Source: Chelydra serpentina
Lineage: Eukaryota; Chordata; Testudines; Chelydridae
NCBI GenBank assembly: GCA_037349315.1
Contig: JBAIAC010000007.1
Span: 47,451,001 to 47,515,000, forward strand
DNA length: 64,000 bases
Reading direction: 5' to 3'
Below, one piece after another: positions 11,540-22,644 of the stretch (position 1 is its first letter; the number at the start of each line of letters is the position of its first letter). Made by a program: the position numbers and the translations under genes. The notes below the pieces were generated by a model. That model saw only the letters and a list, made by a program, of their open reading frames with translations. It was not told where the DNA came from and searched no databases.

Positions 11540-12620
11540 AACTGGCCTGACCAGTTCCATGTACCCCCAACTCTTTGTTGTTATAATCTGTATCTAAAAG
11601 GTGTCATGTGATGTGTCATTGGAAAACTAATAACTCACAGATCATTAATATTCCTGTGTGATGTACGTACAATCAACCCAGAAAAGTTTGTGCAGATGTA
11701 CTGGAATTACAACTAAAATGTATTTAAAACAGATATGTCAGGGAGAGTTGGTAAACAGAAAAGACACCAACACCTCAAACCAGGTGTGGCCAAATTCCAT
11801 GAGCTATTCATTTGTATTGGAGGTTGCAGGAAGAGAGCATCTGCATTGTAAAAGTCACTAGCGGGAAAGAAGACAGCAGGAGTCTACACCAGGCAGCGTG
11901 GTGTCCAGACCCAGCAGGGAAAAGGAACTTTATCTGAGGAGGCACTCCAGAAGAACACATTTCAAAGGTTTACTGCACTATAAAGAGAGGAGTGAAACCT
12001 TAAATTATATTTCACCTGAGGAGACAAGGAAAACCAGCTCCCTGGACTCTGTGGGGATCCTGGCTAAGAGCTAGTCAGCCATCATGGGAAAAGGAAGACT
12101 GATGAGGAAACTACCTTAAACAAAGACTGTAGCTTGTTAAATTAGAGTCTTAACCTAATTTATTCCGTTAGAAAGCATATTTTTACTTTTGTTTGTTTGT
12201 AACCTTTTCTATCTTTATTCCTTATACTTGAACTCATTTAAAACCTACCTCTTTTTGATTAAAGAAACTTGTTTTACTTTTTAACTAAATCAATTCTGTG
12301 CATTGACTGTAAGGGGGGGTTAATTAACCCCTGTTGAGCTGAAGTGTATTGTCTCTTTAAAAACAGCAACAAAGTTGATAACTTCTGTATGTGACCCAGG
12401 AGAGGGCTGGACACTGCAGACCAGACAGCTTTGGGGAAATTCAAAACTGGGAGGGTGTTGGGGTCACCCTGCAAAGAGTAACTGGGCAGTGGAAGCCGGG
12501 ATGTGACCTGTATGCTTGTATGCTGGCTGTTGGTGTCCAGGCTGTGAGCCACAGCAGCATAGCACTGAAGATATCCAGCGTTTCAGGTCAGTCAGTGACT
12601 GGGGAAAGTGTACTCCTTTT
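11540..12620 (+). mobile_element. Probable solo LTR, edges uncertain
   Basis: The order of signals is that of an LTR. A TATAAA box sits at about 11980, a pyrimidine/AT-rich stretch with GATTAAAGAAACTTG (a decayed polyadenylation signal) at about 12257, and a downstream part with AGGAGAGGGCTGGACA and GGGGTCACCCTGCA. The last part matches the layout of the outer LTR at 38996-41264 (AGGAGAGGGTTGGGTAG, GGGTCACCCTGCAG), so the two are probably related families. No coding capacity. Target duplication not found. Confidence 0.55.
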
Positions 12621-12762
12621 TTCCTGCAGCAAGTTTTGCTTTGGCCCTCTCTCTCACCTCTCTAGAGGAATTATGCCTTCTGCAGGGTGCTACAATTTCC
12701 TCTCTGGTCGGTGCTCCACTAATCTTTCACAGCCATAATTTATGCATTAGACTCAAGCAGAA

Positions 12763-12860
12763 ATTCATAGATTCCAAGGCCAGACAGGACCTGTGGTCAT
12801 TTACTCTTACCTCCAGAATAACACAGGTCATAGAATTTCCTCCAAATAATTCCTAAATAA
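12763..12860 (-). mobile_element. CR1 LINE 3' end fragment
   Basis: The plus strand reads TTCATAGATTCCAAGGCCAG followed by AGGACCTGTGGTCA and AATAACACAGGTCATAGAAT. This is the reverse complement of a CR1 3' tail, in which a TTGGAATCTATGAA-type repeat ends the element. Only the 3' end is present, as is usual for 5'-truncated CR1 copies. Confidence 0.65.
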
Positions 12861-15800
12861 AGGTAGATAGAGATCACTGAAATATTGAGTCATATCCAGT
12901 GCCATCTATTTTATTAAAATCCAAAAATGTTATCTAATAGATAGCACAACTCTTTCATTAAAATATCTGTTTCTGAAAGGAATGAGCACTGGTATTAAAG
13001 AAAACATCAGCTCCCTGTTTTGAATCACAGTGTATACTTACATGGAATGTCTTTAGATTAGCAGTAGCCTAACACAAATGTATATAGCAGGAGTCCTCTA
13101 CTAACAATGTCACAGTAGTGACCAATAGATTGAATTAAATAGCTTTCCAGTTCAGCAAAATGCAAGCCTTGCTATTCTGCTGGACTGAAGTAGCAGTTGG
13201 TATCCTGTTCCTACATATATGAATGTCTCTAACTCAGGTGGTAGGTCACATTTTCCATATAATTAAAATAGCTGCAGCAGCACCTAATTCCCCTCTGAGG
13301 AGGGCAACCACTATTGCCTAATCCCTGTTCCCCAGGATAGTTATCCTCTTTCTTGACACAACTCGGATGTGACAACTCATTTGCCTGAGCCTCATTCATT
13401 CCCCCACAGCAGAAGGCTAGTATTCAAGTCACAGACCTCGAAGCGAAGAGTTGGCTTCTGTGAATGATCTATAGATGGTTTTGAGTTCCTGCCAAAGATA
13501 ATACATCTCCTCAGAGAAGAAGAAAAAAAAAGGAACAATAAAAGAATGAGCTTTATGGGAAGAGGAGCCTCTTTTCCCATAAATGATGAATCAATCCATT
13601 ATATTTGTGATAATCAATGTCATGGATCCTCTTCATGTCAAGGTAAAAAAAACTTGGTGAAGAGGCAAATCATTATTAATTCATTCATTGCAATAACATT
13701 AATCACGGTGAGCTAATGTGATATTAATGTGGCTATAATATGTACTTCCATAGGAATTTCATTGTAATATAGGAATTAACTAATGTACCATGGTTTTAAA
13801 GAGTGACTAAGTTGATAAATAACACTGAAAGCTTTTTAAATAGGGCCAGGCATGAATCTACCTACTTGCTACCTTCTCATGGTGGGAAGGGTCCCACCTC
13901 CACCCCCACATTTGCAGGTATGCTAAACTGCTGCTTTGCGTTTCCTGTGAATTATTGCCTCTAGCAACAGCCAGTCAGCCTTTTCAACATTGCAGTATTA
14001 TTCCAGGAAATATTGATGTGGGAGATTAGTACTTCTGGGAATGGAATCAAAGTTGTGATGATGCTTGCCGTTGTCTGGGAGTCAAATGCACACTCAGGCT
14101 TCTGACCAGCCTTGTCCTCAGAGCGAGCGGACTGTTCCATAGATGTATTTCCCAGGATGAATTTCAATAATCACTTCTGCTACACTTTTATGCCTACTGT
14201 GTACCATGCATGCTATTGTCTGATCTAATCTGTCTATATCTCGAAGACATTGAAGACCACTTGGGACAGGGGGAGTGTTTGTTTGCAAGGGGGCCAGCAC
14301 TTGTAACTTTTCTTTTTAAGGAGCTTCTTTTCCTGGCCATTGCAATTAACAGTGGTTAAACACAAGCTGGGTTACTTTCACTATTGAGTTTCTCTTAAAG
14401 AAAAGTGTAGAGGGAAAGCCACACTGGGCACTGAGTCCTGATTTAGCTCCCCCACCCCCGGCTCCCCAACAAAGAAAAAAAGAAATATGATATTGAAAGA
14501 GACCCAGCCTACAGGGAAGTACTTTTGAACGTGGATAGTTTGGAGCACAATTTAAAGAAAAAATGTCATGCTACATGGGCTATTGACAACTGACAGGTGT
14601 GGATTGGGGAGCTGCACTACACCGTTGCACAAAGACATTCTGTTTGTGGAGGAATAAAATGGGTAGAATGCTCCCAGCTGCACTGTTGGGATAAGGTAAT
14701 GCAGCCCCCTAATCTGATCTAACACAGTGCTTGGGGACAGACCCTGAACAGAGAGAAATTGGATCAGGGAGAGTGCAAGGTGAGCTTTAATCCACCTTTG
14801 CACACACATCACTGATATGCATCTTCGTAGCTTAGTTGCACCCATGGATCTGGCCTATTATTTTCTATTATATTCAATTGGATGATCCAAAATATCAATA
14901 GAAAAAATTGTCATTTGCTACTAAAGTCTATTGGGCTTTGTCATTAAAGAATGAATGTATCTTATTACAAAATTTATTTCTCCTTCACACTTACAATGAA
15001 TAAATTATGTTACAAATTTTCCTAGCAAGAGGTATTATTAGCGGAGAATTTTCTGTTATGGCTTATCTAAAGTGTCATTATTTTGGTGTGACGATGTTAA
15101 TACATTTTGATTTGCTGGAGATTTCTGCGATCCCAACATTGCAAGGGTTTGCTAAGGAGCTCAGATTTATTTCATACCAGGCAAGTTAATTTTGTTTCCA
15201 ATAAACAATATTTAAATTTTCAGTGAATTCAGAAATTACCAATATAATAATGCTGCCAATAATTCAACAATACGTCTCCACAAAATGTCCTCTCTTTAGT
15301 TCCAATCCTGCAATTAGATCCACATGAGTGGAGCATTCAACATACATGGAGCCCCATTGATAAACCATTTCTTCTAGGGTGTAAAGTCTTCCAAACAGTA
15401 AGTTAGGGAAATGAGGACCATATTTGTTTGTTTTAAACTTTAAACAGAACTACTCTCCCAACAAATGGATATCAAATGCATTTGATGGAAGTGTTTATAC
15501 GTTGTTCCTGAAATATACTGTGTACAAAGATAGTGCAGTAATGCAAGGTGGGTAATTTGAAGTGGGGTTGATGACCTTGTATGGAAACTTCTGGGAATCC
15601 TTCCTGGAATACTTTTTGAAATTGTCTGCCCTTTTCTGCAATATAGCTAATTCCAAAGACAATACATTTGTTCCTGAGAAGTATTTTTCTGAGCCCCAGA
15701 ATATTTTGACAAATTTCCATGTAAAATATTTTCCACTCTCCAGATGTTTTTAAAAAAATAGAAAAGCAAGAAGTATCCAATAGAAATTCAAATAGAAAAG

Positions 15801-16030
15801 CAAGAAGTATTCAAAAATGTGTTGCGGTTGCTAATTCTGAAGAAACAACAGTTGTATGAAGCTCACAAGGACATGAAGAATGAATTCAAGACTGGCAGCC
15901 AAGACACACTAACTTTGAGCTCAACCCTGTAAACACTAGTGGGTGTAGTGCTCACTATCGTGAAAAGTCCCATTTAAGTCAATTTAAATAGTCACTGTAG
16001 TATGTAATAAACCAGTAAGTGTTAACAGGA
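12861..16030. other. Noncoding DNA, no gene seen
   Basis: No confident gene. 13640-13830 is a homeobox-site-like AT-rich block (repeated ATTA/TAAT). A 24-base phrase starting AATAGAAAAGCAAGAAGTAT occurs at 15757-15780 and again at 15791-15814, a local 34-bp duplication. Open frames such as 15472-15780 minus have no recognisable motif. Confidence 0.5.
15757..15814 (+). repeat. Local 34-bp duplication
   Basis: AATAGAAAAGCAAGAAGTAT is repeated after 34 bases with one difference following it (C versus T). It is a recent small tandem duplication with no other structure. Confidence 0.8.
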
Positions 16031-16034
16031 CTGG

Positions 16035-16250
16035 GCCTTTTCCATTCCTCATTTCCCTATCTGTAAAATGTGGATAACAATATTTCCTTCCTTCCATCTT
16101 TTGTCTGTCTTGTCTATTTAGACTGGCATCTGCTCTGGGAAGAGGTGGTCACTTATGTGTTTCTGTACAGTGCCTAGCACACTGGGGCCCGGATCTTGCT
16201 TTGAGTCTCTAGGTACTATGATACTACAGATAATTACCAATAATAAACTA
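16035..16250 (+). mobile_element. MIR/L2-tail type SINE
   Basis: The left part (CATTTCCCTATCTGTAAAATG) is the CORE-SINE style phrase shared with MIR. The right part (GTACAGTGCCTAGCACACTG, GGGGCCCGGATCTTG, TCTCTAGGTACTATGATACTAC) is the tail that also ends the L2-type LINE at 29308 on the other strand and the fragment at 32630. The final (AATA)-like repeat fits an L2-type 3' end. It is old and has no coding role. Confidence 0.6.
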
Positions 16251-16592
16251 AGGATTTTCCCAAGGAATAGAGGTTGTGACAAATGAAAACATCTAAAGCA
16301 TCAGTTACAACCTGAGGCAAAGTTCACAGGATAATTTACAACACCAAAGAAAGCCCTCAATGCTCTCCCATATCAGAGAGGGAACGTTTCTTCTGAAAAG
16401 ATAAGGGATCCTAAGGATTTTCATGAATAATTCTCAGTACTAGATGAGGAAAGGGTCCTGCTTGAAAAATCAGTGTCAGATTTCTCCTTCCTTTCAGCTT
16501 TCTAAATGTTTTACAATAAAACAACAAAAAAATACTACTGACTGTTGAATTTCAAGAACCAGAGGAAATATTTGGGGTTTGAAAATGTCTCT

Positions 16593-16820
16593 CAGGGATT
16601 GTCTACATGGAGACTGAGTGCACAGAAAGCCAGGGTGTAAATTTACAGCGCACCAACCTGCCACATACTAAATGGCTGCCATGCACTAAAACTTCTATAG
16701 CGCACTTTGACCCTGTATAGTAGCAGGGTCCACACAGTCACTTACTGTGCGGCATGCTGGTGCACTGTCAATTCACATGCTAGCTTGCCACACATTAAAT
16801 CTCTGTGTAGACAAGACTTT
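16593..16820. mobile_element. MITE with TTGTCTACA termini
   Basis: The left terminus CAGGGATTGTCTACATGGAG and the right terminus, read in reverse as AAAGTCTTGTCTACACAGAG, are imperfect inverted repeats. The interior has no coding frame. CAGGG-type ends suggest hAT, but no clear 8-bp target duplication is visible, so the superfamily is tentative. Confidence 0.55.
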
Positions 16821-18460
16821 ATATACAGCTTAGGTTATTTACATTGACAGGATTATGTTTAAGATATTCATCATAATATTACTTTTATTTCATTTACTAG
16901 ATTACTCCATCTGCCACTGGTTTTTTTTATGGTCACCACAGCCCCTTATCCCCAAAAATAATAAAAAGAATGAACTGCTATATTGTTCATTTGCCTCAAT
17001 TGTTGTAAACTGGAGTCTCATAACAATAACCATGGGTTTCAGTCCGTTCCTAACACAATGGCTGAAACACAAGAAAGAAGCTGAAGACTAAACTGAACTT
17101 CAGTAACTGGCATTCTAATAATAAATCACAGACATCTTATATCTTGACTATGCTTTGAATTTTCTCAGCAAATGGATTGGGAATTTACTATATATTATAT
17201 TTTATATTCTATTTAAGAAACCAGGAAAAAATGTAGCATTCTGGAAAGCACTCAGTAAACCTCCAGGTCTCTTGGTGATACCCAGAAACATGTTTTTGTT
17301 TGTTTTTTAGAAATGGAAAAATAATTATAAAACATATTGTGCTAATAAATCAAAAAAGGCGCTTGAAATAATCTCATAAAATGTTATGGCTTAAATTATG
17401 CCCTTCATCAGTATTCTTTGTTTAACATTTTATGTTTATTGATAAATGAAGATGCATTTAAATAATTCAAACAAAACATTAGCTGCAAGCAAGAAATTAA
17501 TAATTGATACGACTGGAAGGGCTTTTTTCACTTGGGAAATAGATAATATTAGCTTAATGTGGGGCTGTAGGAACAGAGGAAATGTAATGGATCTGCCTGC
17601 TTTAAACTGATGATAGTTATTGTGGTCTAAAAGTTGCTACAAAGGCAAAAGCAGGACAGCTCTGTAACTGCAATAGATTTCCACTCATAGGAGTTGACAG
17701 TGCAAATTGTGGTTTGATATGCCAGATTTATACATGGGAAGAGATCTAATGAACTTGACATATACTAAAGGGAAAATATAAATGCTATTAAACTGAAATC
17801 TGAGAATTTTAAAAGACAAAAACACCAGGATTATTGTGTTGTAACAGATTTGGAGATTTTTTCTCTGTCTCCTATTTTATGGATTCCTCCATCCATAGCT
17901 GCTCTGTGAGCCAAAGAACCACCACTAAGAATACAGTAACACAGAAGCCAGTGCATTCTTTAGGCTCCTCAGAGGAAGTGCATTTAGTCTAGAAACACTC
18001 ATTGTAAGGTTTTATTTAGATTTTGCCTGTAAAGGAGCCAAACGGTTCCAGCTGTACATTTGGACATGCCAACCTCTCATTTGGTGATATAGAGGAGGAT
18101 CTCCTTCAAGACTGCTTGCAAGAGGGAGACGCTTGCTGATGCACATATAATTTCTGGTGATTTTGCTTGGGACCAAGTGAAACAGAGCAAACAAATACAA
18201 AAATCACAGACATCCATGACTTTGCAATTCCCGTATCCACTCAGTTTTTAAGACAACTAAGTGCATAGCATTTTGCAACAAAGTCCTTTTTAAATGACAT
18301 GTACATCATTGTATAATAGTGTTAATGGCCCTGCAAGCCAATTTTTCACAGTACCTCAATCCAGCCTCTGATGTAGGGCAGCTATGATTTTCTCAGCCTC
18401 AAACTCTGATTTGAAAATGCAAACGGTATTTGAGCATGTAAATCAATTAGTTTGGCATCT
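16821..18460. other. Noncoding AT-rich DNA
   Basis: No gene is seen. 17290-17560 is a compositionally smooth AT-rich block, rich in TAAT/ATTA and free of recognised repeats, the appearance that conserved noncoding enhancers often have. This cannot be tested from one sequence. Confidence 0.5.
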
Positions 18461-18545
18461 AGGGCCTGATTCCAATTTAATTTACAGTGGTGTAAATCTG
18501 TAGTAACTCCACTCAAAATAATGGATTAAGATTAGAATCAGGTCT
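18461..18545. mobile_element. Short palindromic MITE
   Basis: AGGGCCTGATTCCAATTTAA on the left is mirrored by TTAAGATTAGAATCAGGTC on the right, and the middle contains GGTGTAAATCTGTAGTAACT. This is the GGCCTGATTC...GAATCAGGCC style of palindromic element common in turtle DNA. Confidence 0.55.
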
Positions 18546-18904
18546 TTTACTACCTGGTTTGACTCATACACAAATTTACATTGTCAGAGCAGTGTTGGAC
18601 AGTCACAAATCCAGAACATCCAAAATTAGACACTGCTTTTGGAAACTGGTTCACATTTTGAATGAGTTTTTTAATTTGATTTCAAGAAATAATAAATACG
18701 TCATATGGGGAGATGGACAACTTTCATCTATCCAACCTTGATTATTGGGAATTACAGCAGTAGAGAAGCGAAGGGATGTAGAATTAAAAAGCCAAAATTG
18801 TTTGTATTAGTTGTAATTCACATTGTAACCATCATAGTTACTGAATAGCAAACCTCTGCTCTAGTTACGTTGTTATGAAAGCAACTTGTGAGAGGGTTTC
18901 ATTG

Positions 18905-19105
18905 ACTATTAGGCTGATTCATAACCAGGAAATCTGCCTTCTATTCCTGTTTCTGATGTTGACGTGCCATGTTACCTTGGGCAAGTAATTTAACTTCTCT
19001 ATGCTTCGTCTTCTGTAAAATGGGAATAAGAAGACTTACCCTTCTTTCCAATGTGCATTGAGATCTATATATAAAGAAATGCTATAATACTATCTTATCA
19101 ACAAT
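18905..19105 (+). mobile_element. MIR-type CORE-SINE
   Basis: Ordered MIR-like phrases are visible: CTTCTATTCCTGTTTCTGAT (tRNA-like head), CCTTGGGCAAGTAATTTAAC, TTCTGTAAAATGGGAATAAG (core) and TTGAGATCTATATATAAAG (tail). Diverged throughout and noncoding. Confidence 0.65.
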
Positions 19106-19488
19106 CTGTGAATTTTCTACTGACTGAGTGCGGATTAGCTTGGCCTTGATGGCTTAATTCAAAGCATAGTGAGGCCAACAGTCGGCCTTTCAATTGACTT
19201 CAGTAGCTTTCAAGACCCTTATAAAGTTCATGTTTCTCAGTTTTTCATCTGCATTTTTGTGGATGTTTGCTGATATTTGCTTTTGGTTTGAACCTCTGTT
19301 TTAAATATGGGGTGATTTACTTATTCACTTAAAACAAACCAGATGATTAAAAAGCCTTTCTGAGCACACCAGTACAGAAGAGTAAAAGTGTTTAACGTTC
19401 AGAAATTAAAATGGAAAAAGCCAAGTTCACTTATCACTTCATTTGGAGTGAGTCACCTAGGTCTTTTCATAGTGAAATGAGATTATGG

Positions 19489-19634
19489 ACCCGATTCTCC
19501 ATGCCTAGCACTTCATGTAGTCACTGGAGTAAAGTGGATGTAACATGCTACCAAATCTGAACAGTTGTGGTTTTCCACCTACTTTACATAGGTGTAAATG
19601 ACTACAGAAGAGGCAAGGCAGTGAAGAATCAAGT
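19489..19634. mobile_element. Palindromic MITE, TGATTCTCC family
   Basis: CCCGATTCTCCATGCC at the left is mirrored by GGCAAGGCAGTGAAGAATC at the right. Inside, CACTTCATGTAGTCACTGG mirrors AATGACTACAGAAG. It shares this plan with 5723-5958 and 31347-31508. Confidence 0.6.
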
Positions 19635-19639
19635 TGTGT

Positions 19640-20520
19640 ATTTCCATGTGTGTTGAGTTCATACCTGGGCATCTCCCTGAGTAGGTTGCTTTTGCTATTA
19701 CAGACAGATGGTAAGCACGCACAAAGTTGGTTTCAGAAACATTAATGGAAGAAAGCAGCTTTGTTTTCCAGCCATTGCAACACTCGACATGACATTTAGA
19801 TAGACTTGCCTGCGTAGACAGCAGGCACATATGTCTGCTATTTTGTTTTAAAATATATGTACTGCTTTTAATTACACCATTACAGCTGTTCACTAAATGA
19901 CGCCTCTAGACAGAAGCACTACAATGAAAAGAGTATAAACAGAGGGACAGTATGTGCATGTTACTCCTAAGTTGCCAAGAAATGCAGATATAACATATGG
20001 TCACTTTGTAAAGGTGAGTTGAACAAAAACAAGCAACTACCTGAGCCAATTTTTGTCATTTTGAATTCTCCTGCTCAAAATGAAATGTAGTTTAATTTTA
20101 CTCTTGTTAATTTGAATTATATTTTTATTAAAATATGAAACAGTCTGTTTTACAACTGGGAAAACTATTTAAAAAATAAATGATTGGAATGACACGTTGC
20201 CAATTTTTTTTCACTTGTCTGGAGCTATCTTTTCAAAATTAATGTATAATTTTGCAACAGCAGAAGAATCGAACACTATTAACAGCTAGTTTGTGTGGAC
20301 AGAGGAAGTTATAAGTTATACTAAAGATCCCACTGTTGATGTGTCTATGCATGATTTCCCTTGATTTATCTCTTTATTGATCTGTCTTAGAAGGGCCTTT
20401 GCACATGGGATTGCATAAGGGAGCATTAACATAGACACTAACCTTCTTTGTTAGTCCTTCTGGACACTACCCGGAAAGGGGCAGGATTGGAGAAAGAGTG
20501 ACAGGATAGAGGAGCATTGG
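19640..20520. other. Noncoding DNA, nothing recognised
   Basis: AT-rich sequence with no gene-like frame and no repeat I can name. Confidence 0.5.
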
Positions 20521-20526
20521 AAGAGT

Positions 20527-20556
20527 ATTATTATTATTATTATTATTTATTAGCAA
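20527..20556 (+). repeat. (TTA)n microsatellite
   Basis: A run of ATT triplets. Read on the minus strand it is an AAT repeat sitting exactly where the 3' tail of the LINE relic should be, so it is probably the microsatellite tail of that element. Confidence 0.85.
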
Positions 20557-20948
20557 ATGCACAAATTCTATAATAACAATGGAAAAAAGTTCAAAATACA
20601 AAGTAGGGAGATAAAACAGAGATGTATAAGTGAAAAAATGTTTAAAGAGCTTATGTAGGCATCACATAAGGTTTTAGCCATTCAGTAGCCTCGGGGTCAG
20701 CAGTGTGATGTTTGGAAAGTCCTCCTAGTAAACAAGCATGATATGAGCAATCAAACCACAGCTACACAGAGTGCTGTTCCTGAGTCCTCAGGTATGGTCA
20801 TTTACTGTATACCTCACTAACCCACATCTCAAATGGTTGAGCTTGCACAAAGCCAGGCAGTCTCATATCAGACTGAGTGATGAGGAAGAAGTTTCTTACA
20901 GAGCAAGCAGCTGATTCCCCTTCTGTTCACCATCTGCCATAGAGATGG

Positions 20949-22622
20949 TCAGCAACATAGTTCAGATTGGTCTTCTTTTAGGGAGTGGGTGGCAAAGCAC
21001 TTCCGATACATATCTTGGATTTTGTCAAGGAGCTTCTTTGTTGCAATACAACTTGTGATGTCTGCAGGCAGGATATTGGAAAGGATTGGTAGCCACTCGA
21101 TGTTTGTTGGTTTCATTGCCCTTCTTATTATTCTGATCATTTGATTCAGTTGTACATCAAATTGCTTTGTGCGGGGAGAGTTTAACCACACAGGAGCACA
21201 ATATTCTGGAACTGAGAAGTAGAAAGCCAGCAGAGAGCTAACATTGAGCTGTACAATGTTTGCTCATTTGCTTCCCAAGTTGAGCCCGCAAGTTTATTTA
21301 GAAAGAGGCCATTTCTGCTCTTAATCTTCTGAGCTACCTTGGAGAGGTTGTCTTTGTAGGTAAGTGCGTGAGATAGAATTACTCCTAGATATACTGGCTT
21401 TTGGTCAAAAGAATTGTTCTCCATTTAAGAATATGTTGAGCTCTCTTGACACATTGGTGTGGTTGAGATGGAAGCATGACAATGCTATCTTTGACATACT
21501 GGGCTTAAGTCTCCACTTCTTACAATAGCTACTGTTGACTGCCATATCTTGGTTCAGGTTGCCCTCAACATTTTTGAAGAAGTTTCTATCTCTTGGAACT
21601 AGGCAGATGTCATTTGTATACTTGAATGGCCCTGAAATTGTTGGAGGCCGATCATTTGTAAATATGTTCAAAAATGTCAGAGCAAGAACCGATCCATGAG
21701 GGAATGCATTCTTCTGGGTCTTCTATGTGCTCAGTTTATTGCCTAACATTGGTTGAAATTGTCCGTTTCAAAGTATAATTTCCATAGCCATAACTACCCA
21801 TCAAAGTAACATCACTGACATCTTAACCAGCAGGCCAGTGTGTCAGATAGTACCATATGCTGCTGTCAAGTCAAGAAACACAGTCCCTGTCTTCTCTTTC
21901 TGTTGAAGACCATTTTCAATATAGGTGGTAAAGGGAAGAACTTGGTCATGAATGCCCCAGATCTGAGGCCTGCCTGGTCATCACTCAGAGCCTGCTCTAC
22001 AGTGTGTATAATCCTCTGTAGAATTAGTTGCTCTTGAAGTTTGTAAGAGCAGCTCAGAAGTGATATTGCATGATAGCTAACCAGAAGGGATTGATCTTTT
22101 CCTGGTTTTGGTACAACTATCATCCATATCTTAGGCACCTTGCCCTCATGGATGACCTGGGATATTAAAGTTGACAGCCATTTTATACTCTTCCTTCCAA
22201 GATGTAGCAAGCATTTCTGTTGAAATCATATCAAGGCCACCTGCTTTTCCTGCTTTCATGCAACTCAGTGCTCTCCCCACTTCCTCAATGGAGAAAGGCT
22301 GGAATCTTCCTCAGTATGAGATAGGGCCAGTCTGTATCTGCACCATTCCCTCTTTACTGATTCGTCAAAGGGGCTGTCCCTGTTAAATTTTGCCATTTAA
22401 TTAGGTGTGTGGTGATGCAGTTAAGGGACACTTTCCACTGATGTGTGGGTGGTAATTTCCGTGCTGCTCCAAATTCCTAATGAGTGACGACTCTTTCCTG
22501 CTAGATCTTGGCATGTCCATATTTGATGTAACTTTTCCCCAACATTCTCTGCAATAGGCATTGAGGCTGTCAGCTAGGCAGTTTGCAATTTCTGAGTCAC
22601 CAGATTCTTTATTCTGCTTCAA
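20949..22622 (-). pseudogene. Reverse transcriptase relic of the minus-strand LINE
   Basis: The relic is split over at least five frames. 22401-22622 is a linker with SLIRNLEQHG. 21866-22210 has the early RT blocks VPKIWMIVVPKPGKD, AISLLSCSYKL and DQAGLRSG. FPHGSVLAL at 21690-21704 is the decayed (G)xPQGS motif, followed by NIFTND. KYTND at 21609-21623 stands where the catalytic (Y/F)ADD box should be, with the first A replaced by T and the first D by N, so the enzyme is dead. 21182-21424 has YLGVILSHALTYKD and KLAGSTW, and 20949-21191 has FDVQLNQM and WLPILSNILP. The motif A aspartate block between DQAG and FPHGS is not readable. It once encoded target-primed reverse transcription. Confidence 0.75.
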
Positions 22623-22644
22623 AAGTCCTCCTCATTTCTCATCT

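Larger units (their letters stand above)
20525..22640 (-). mobile_element. Degraded non-LTR retrotransposon, jockey-superfamily type
   Basis: On the minus strand, successive short frames read the reverse-transcriptase domain and C-terminal region of one LINE ORF2, in the right order from about 22620 down to 20949. The left edge is a (TTA)n/(TAA)n run at 20527-20556, which would be the simple-repeat 3' tail. Residues typical of this group are visible (KLAGSTW, WLPILSNILP). The set is old: many frameshifts and stops. It is clearly unlike the CR1 copies in this window. The exact clade is not assigned. Confidence 0.7.

Noticed and set aside
14552..14845. 97-codon frame on the minus strand
   Set aside because: No domain, no homologous pattern and no supporting gene structure.
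16855..17091. Small membrane protein gene
   Set aside because: The frame begins with a hydrophobic stretch but this arises from T-rich DNA. There is no signal of coding constraint or flanking exon structure.
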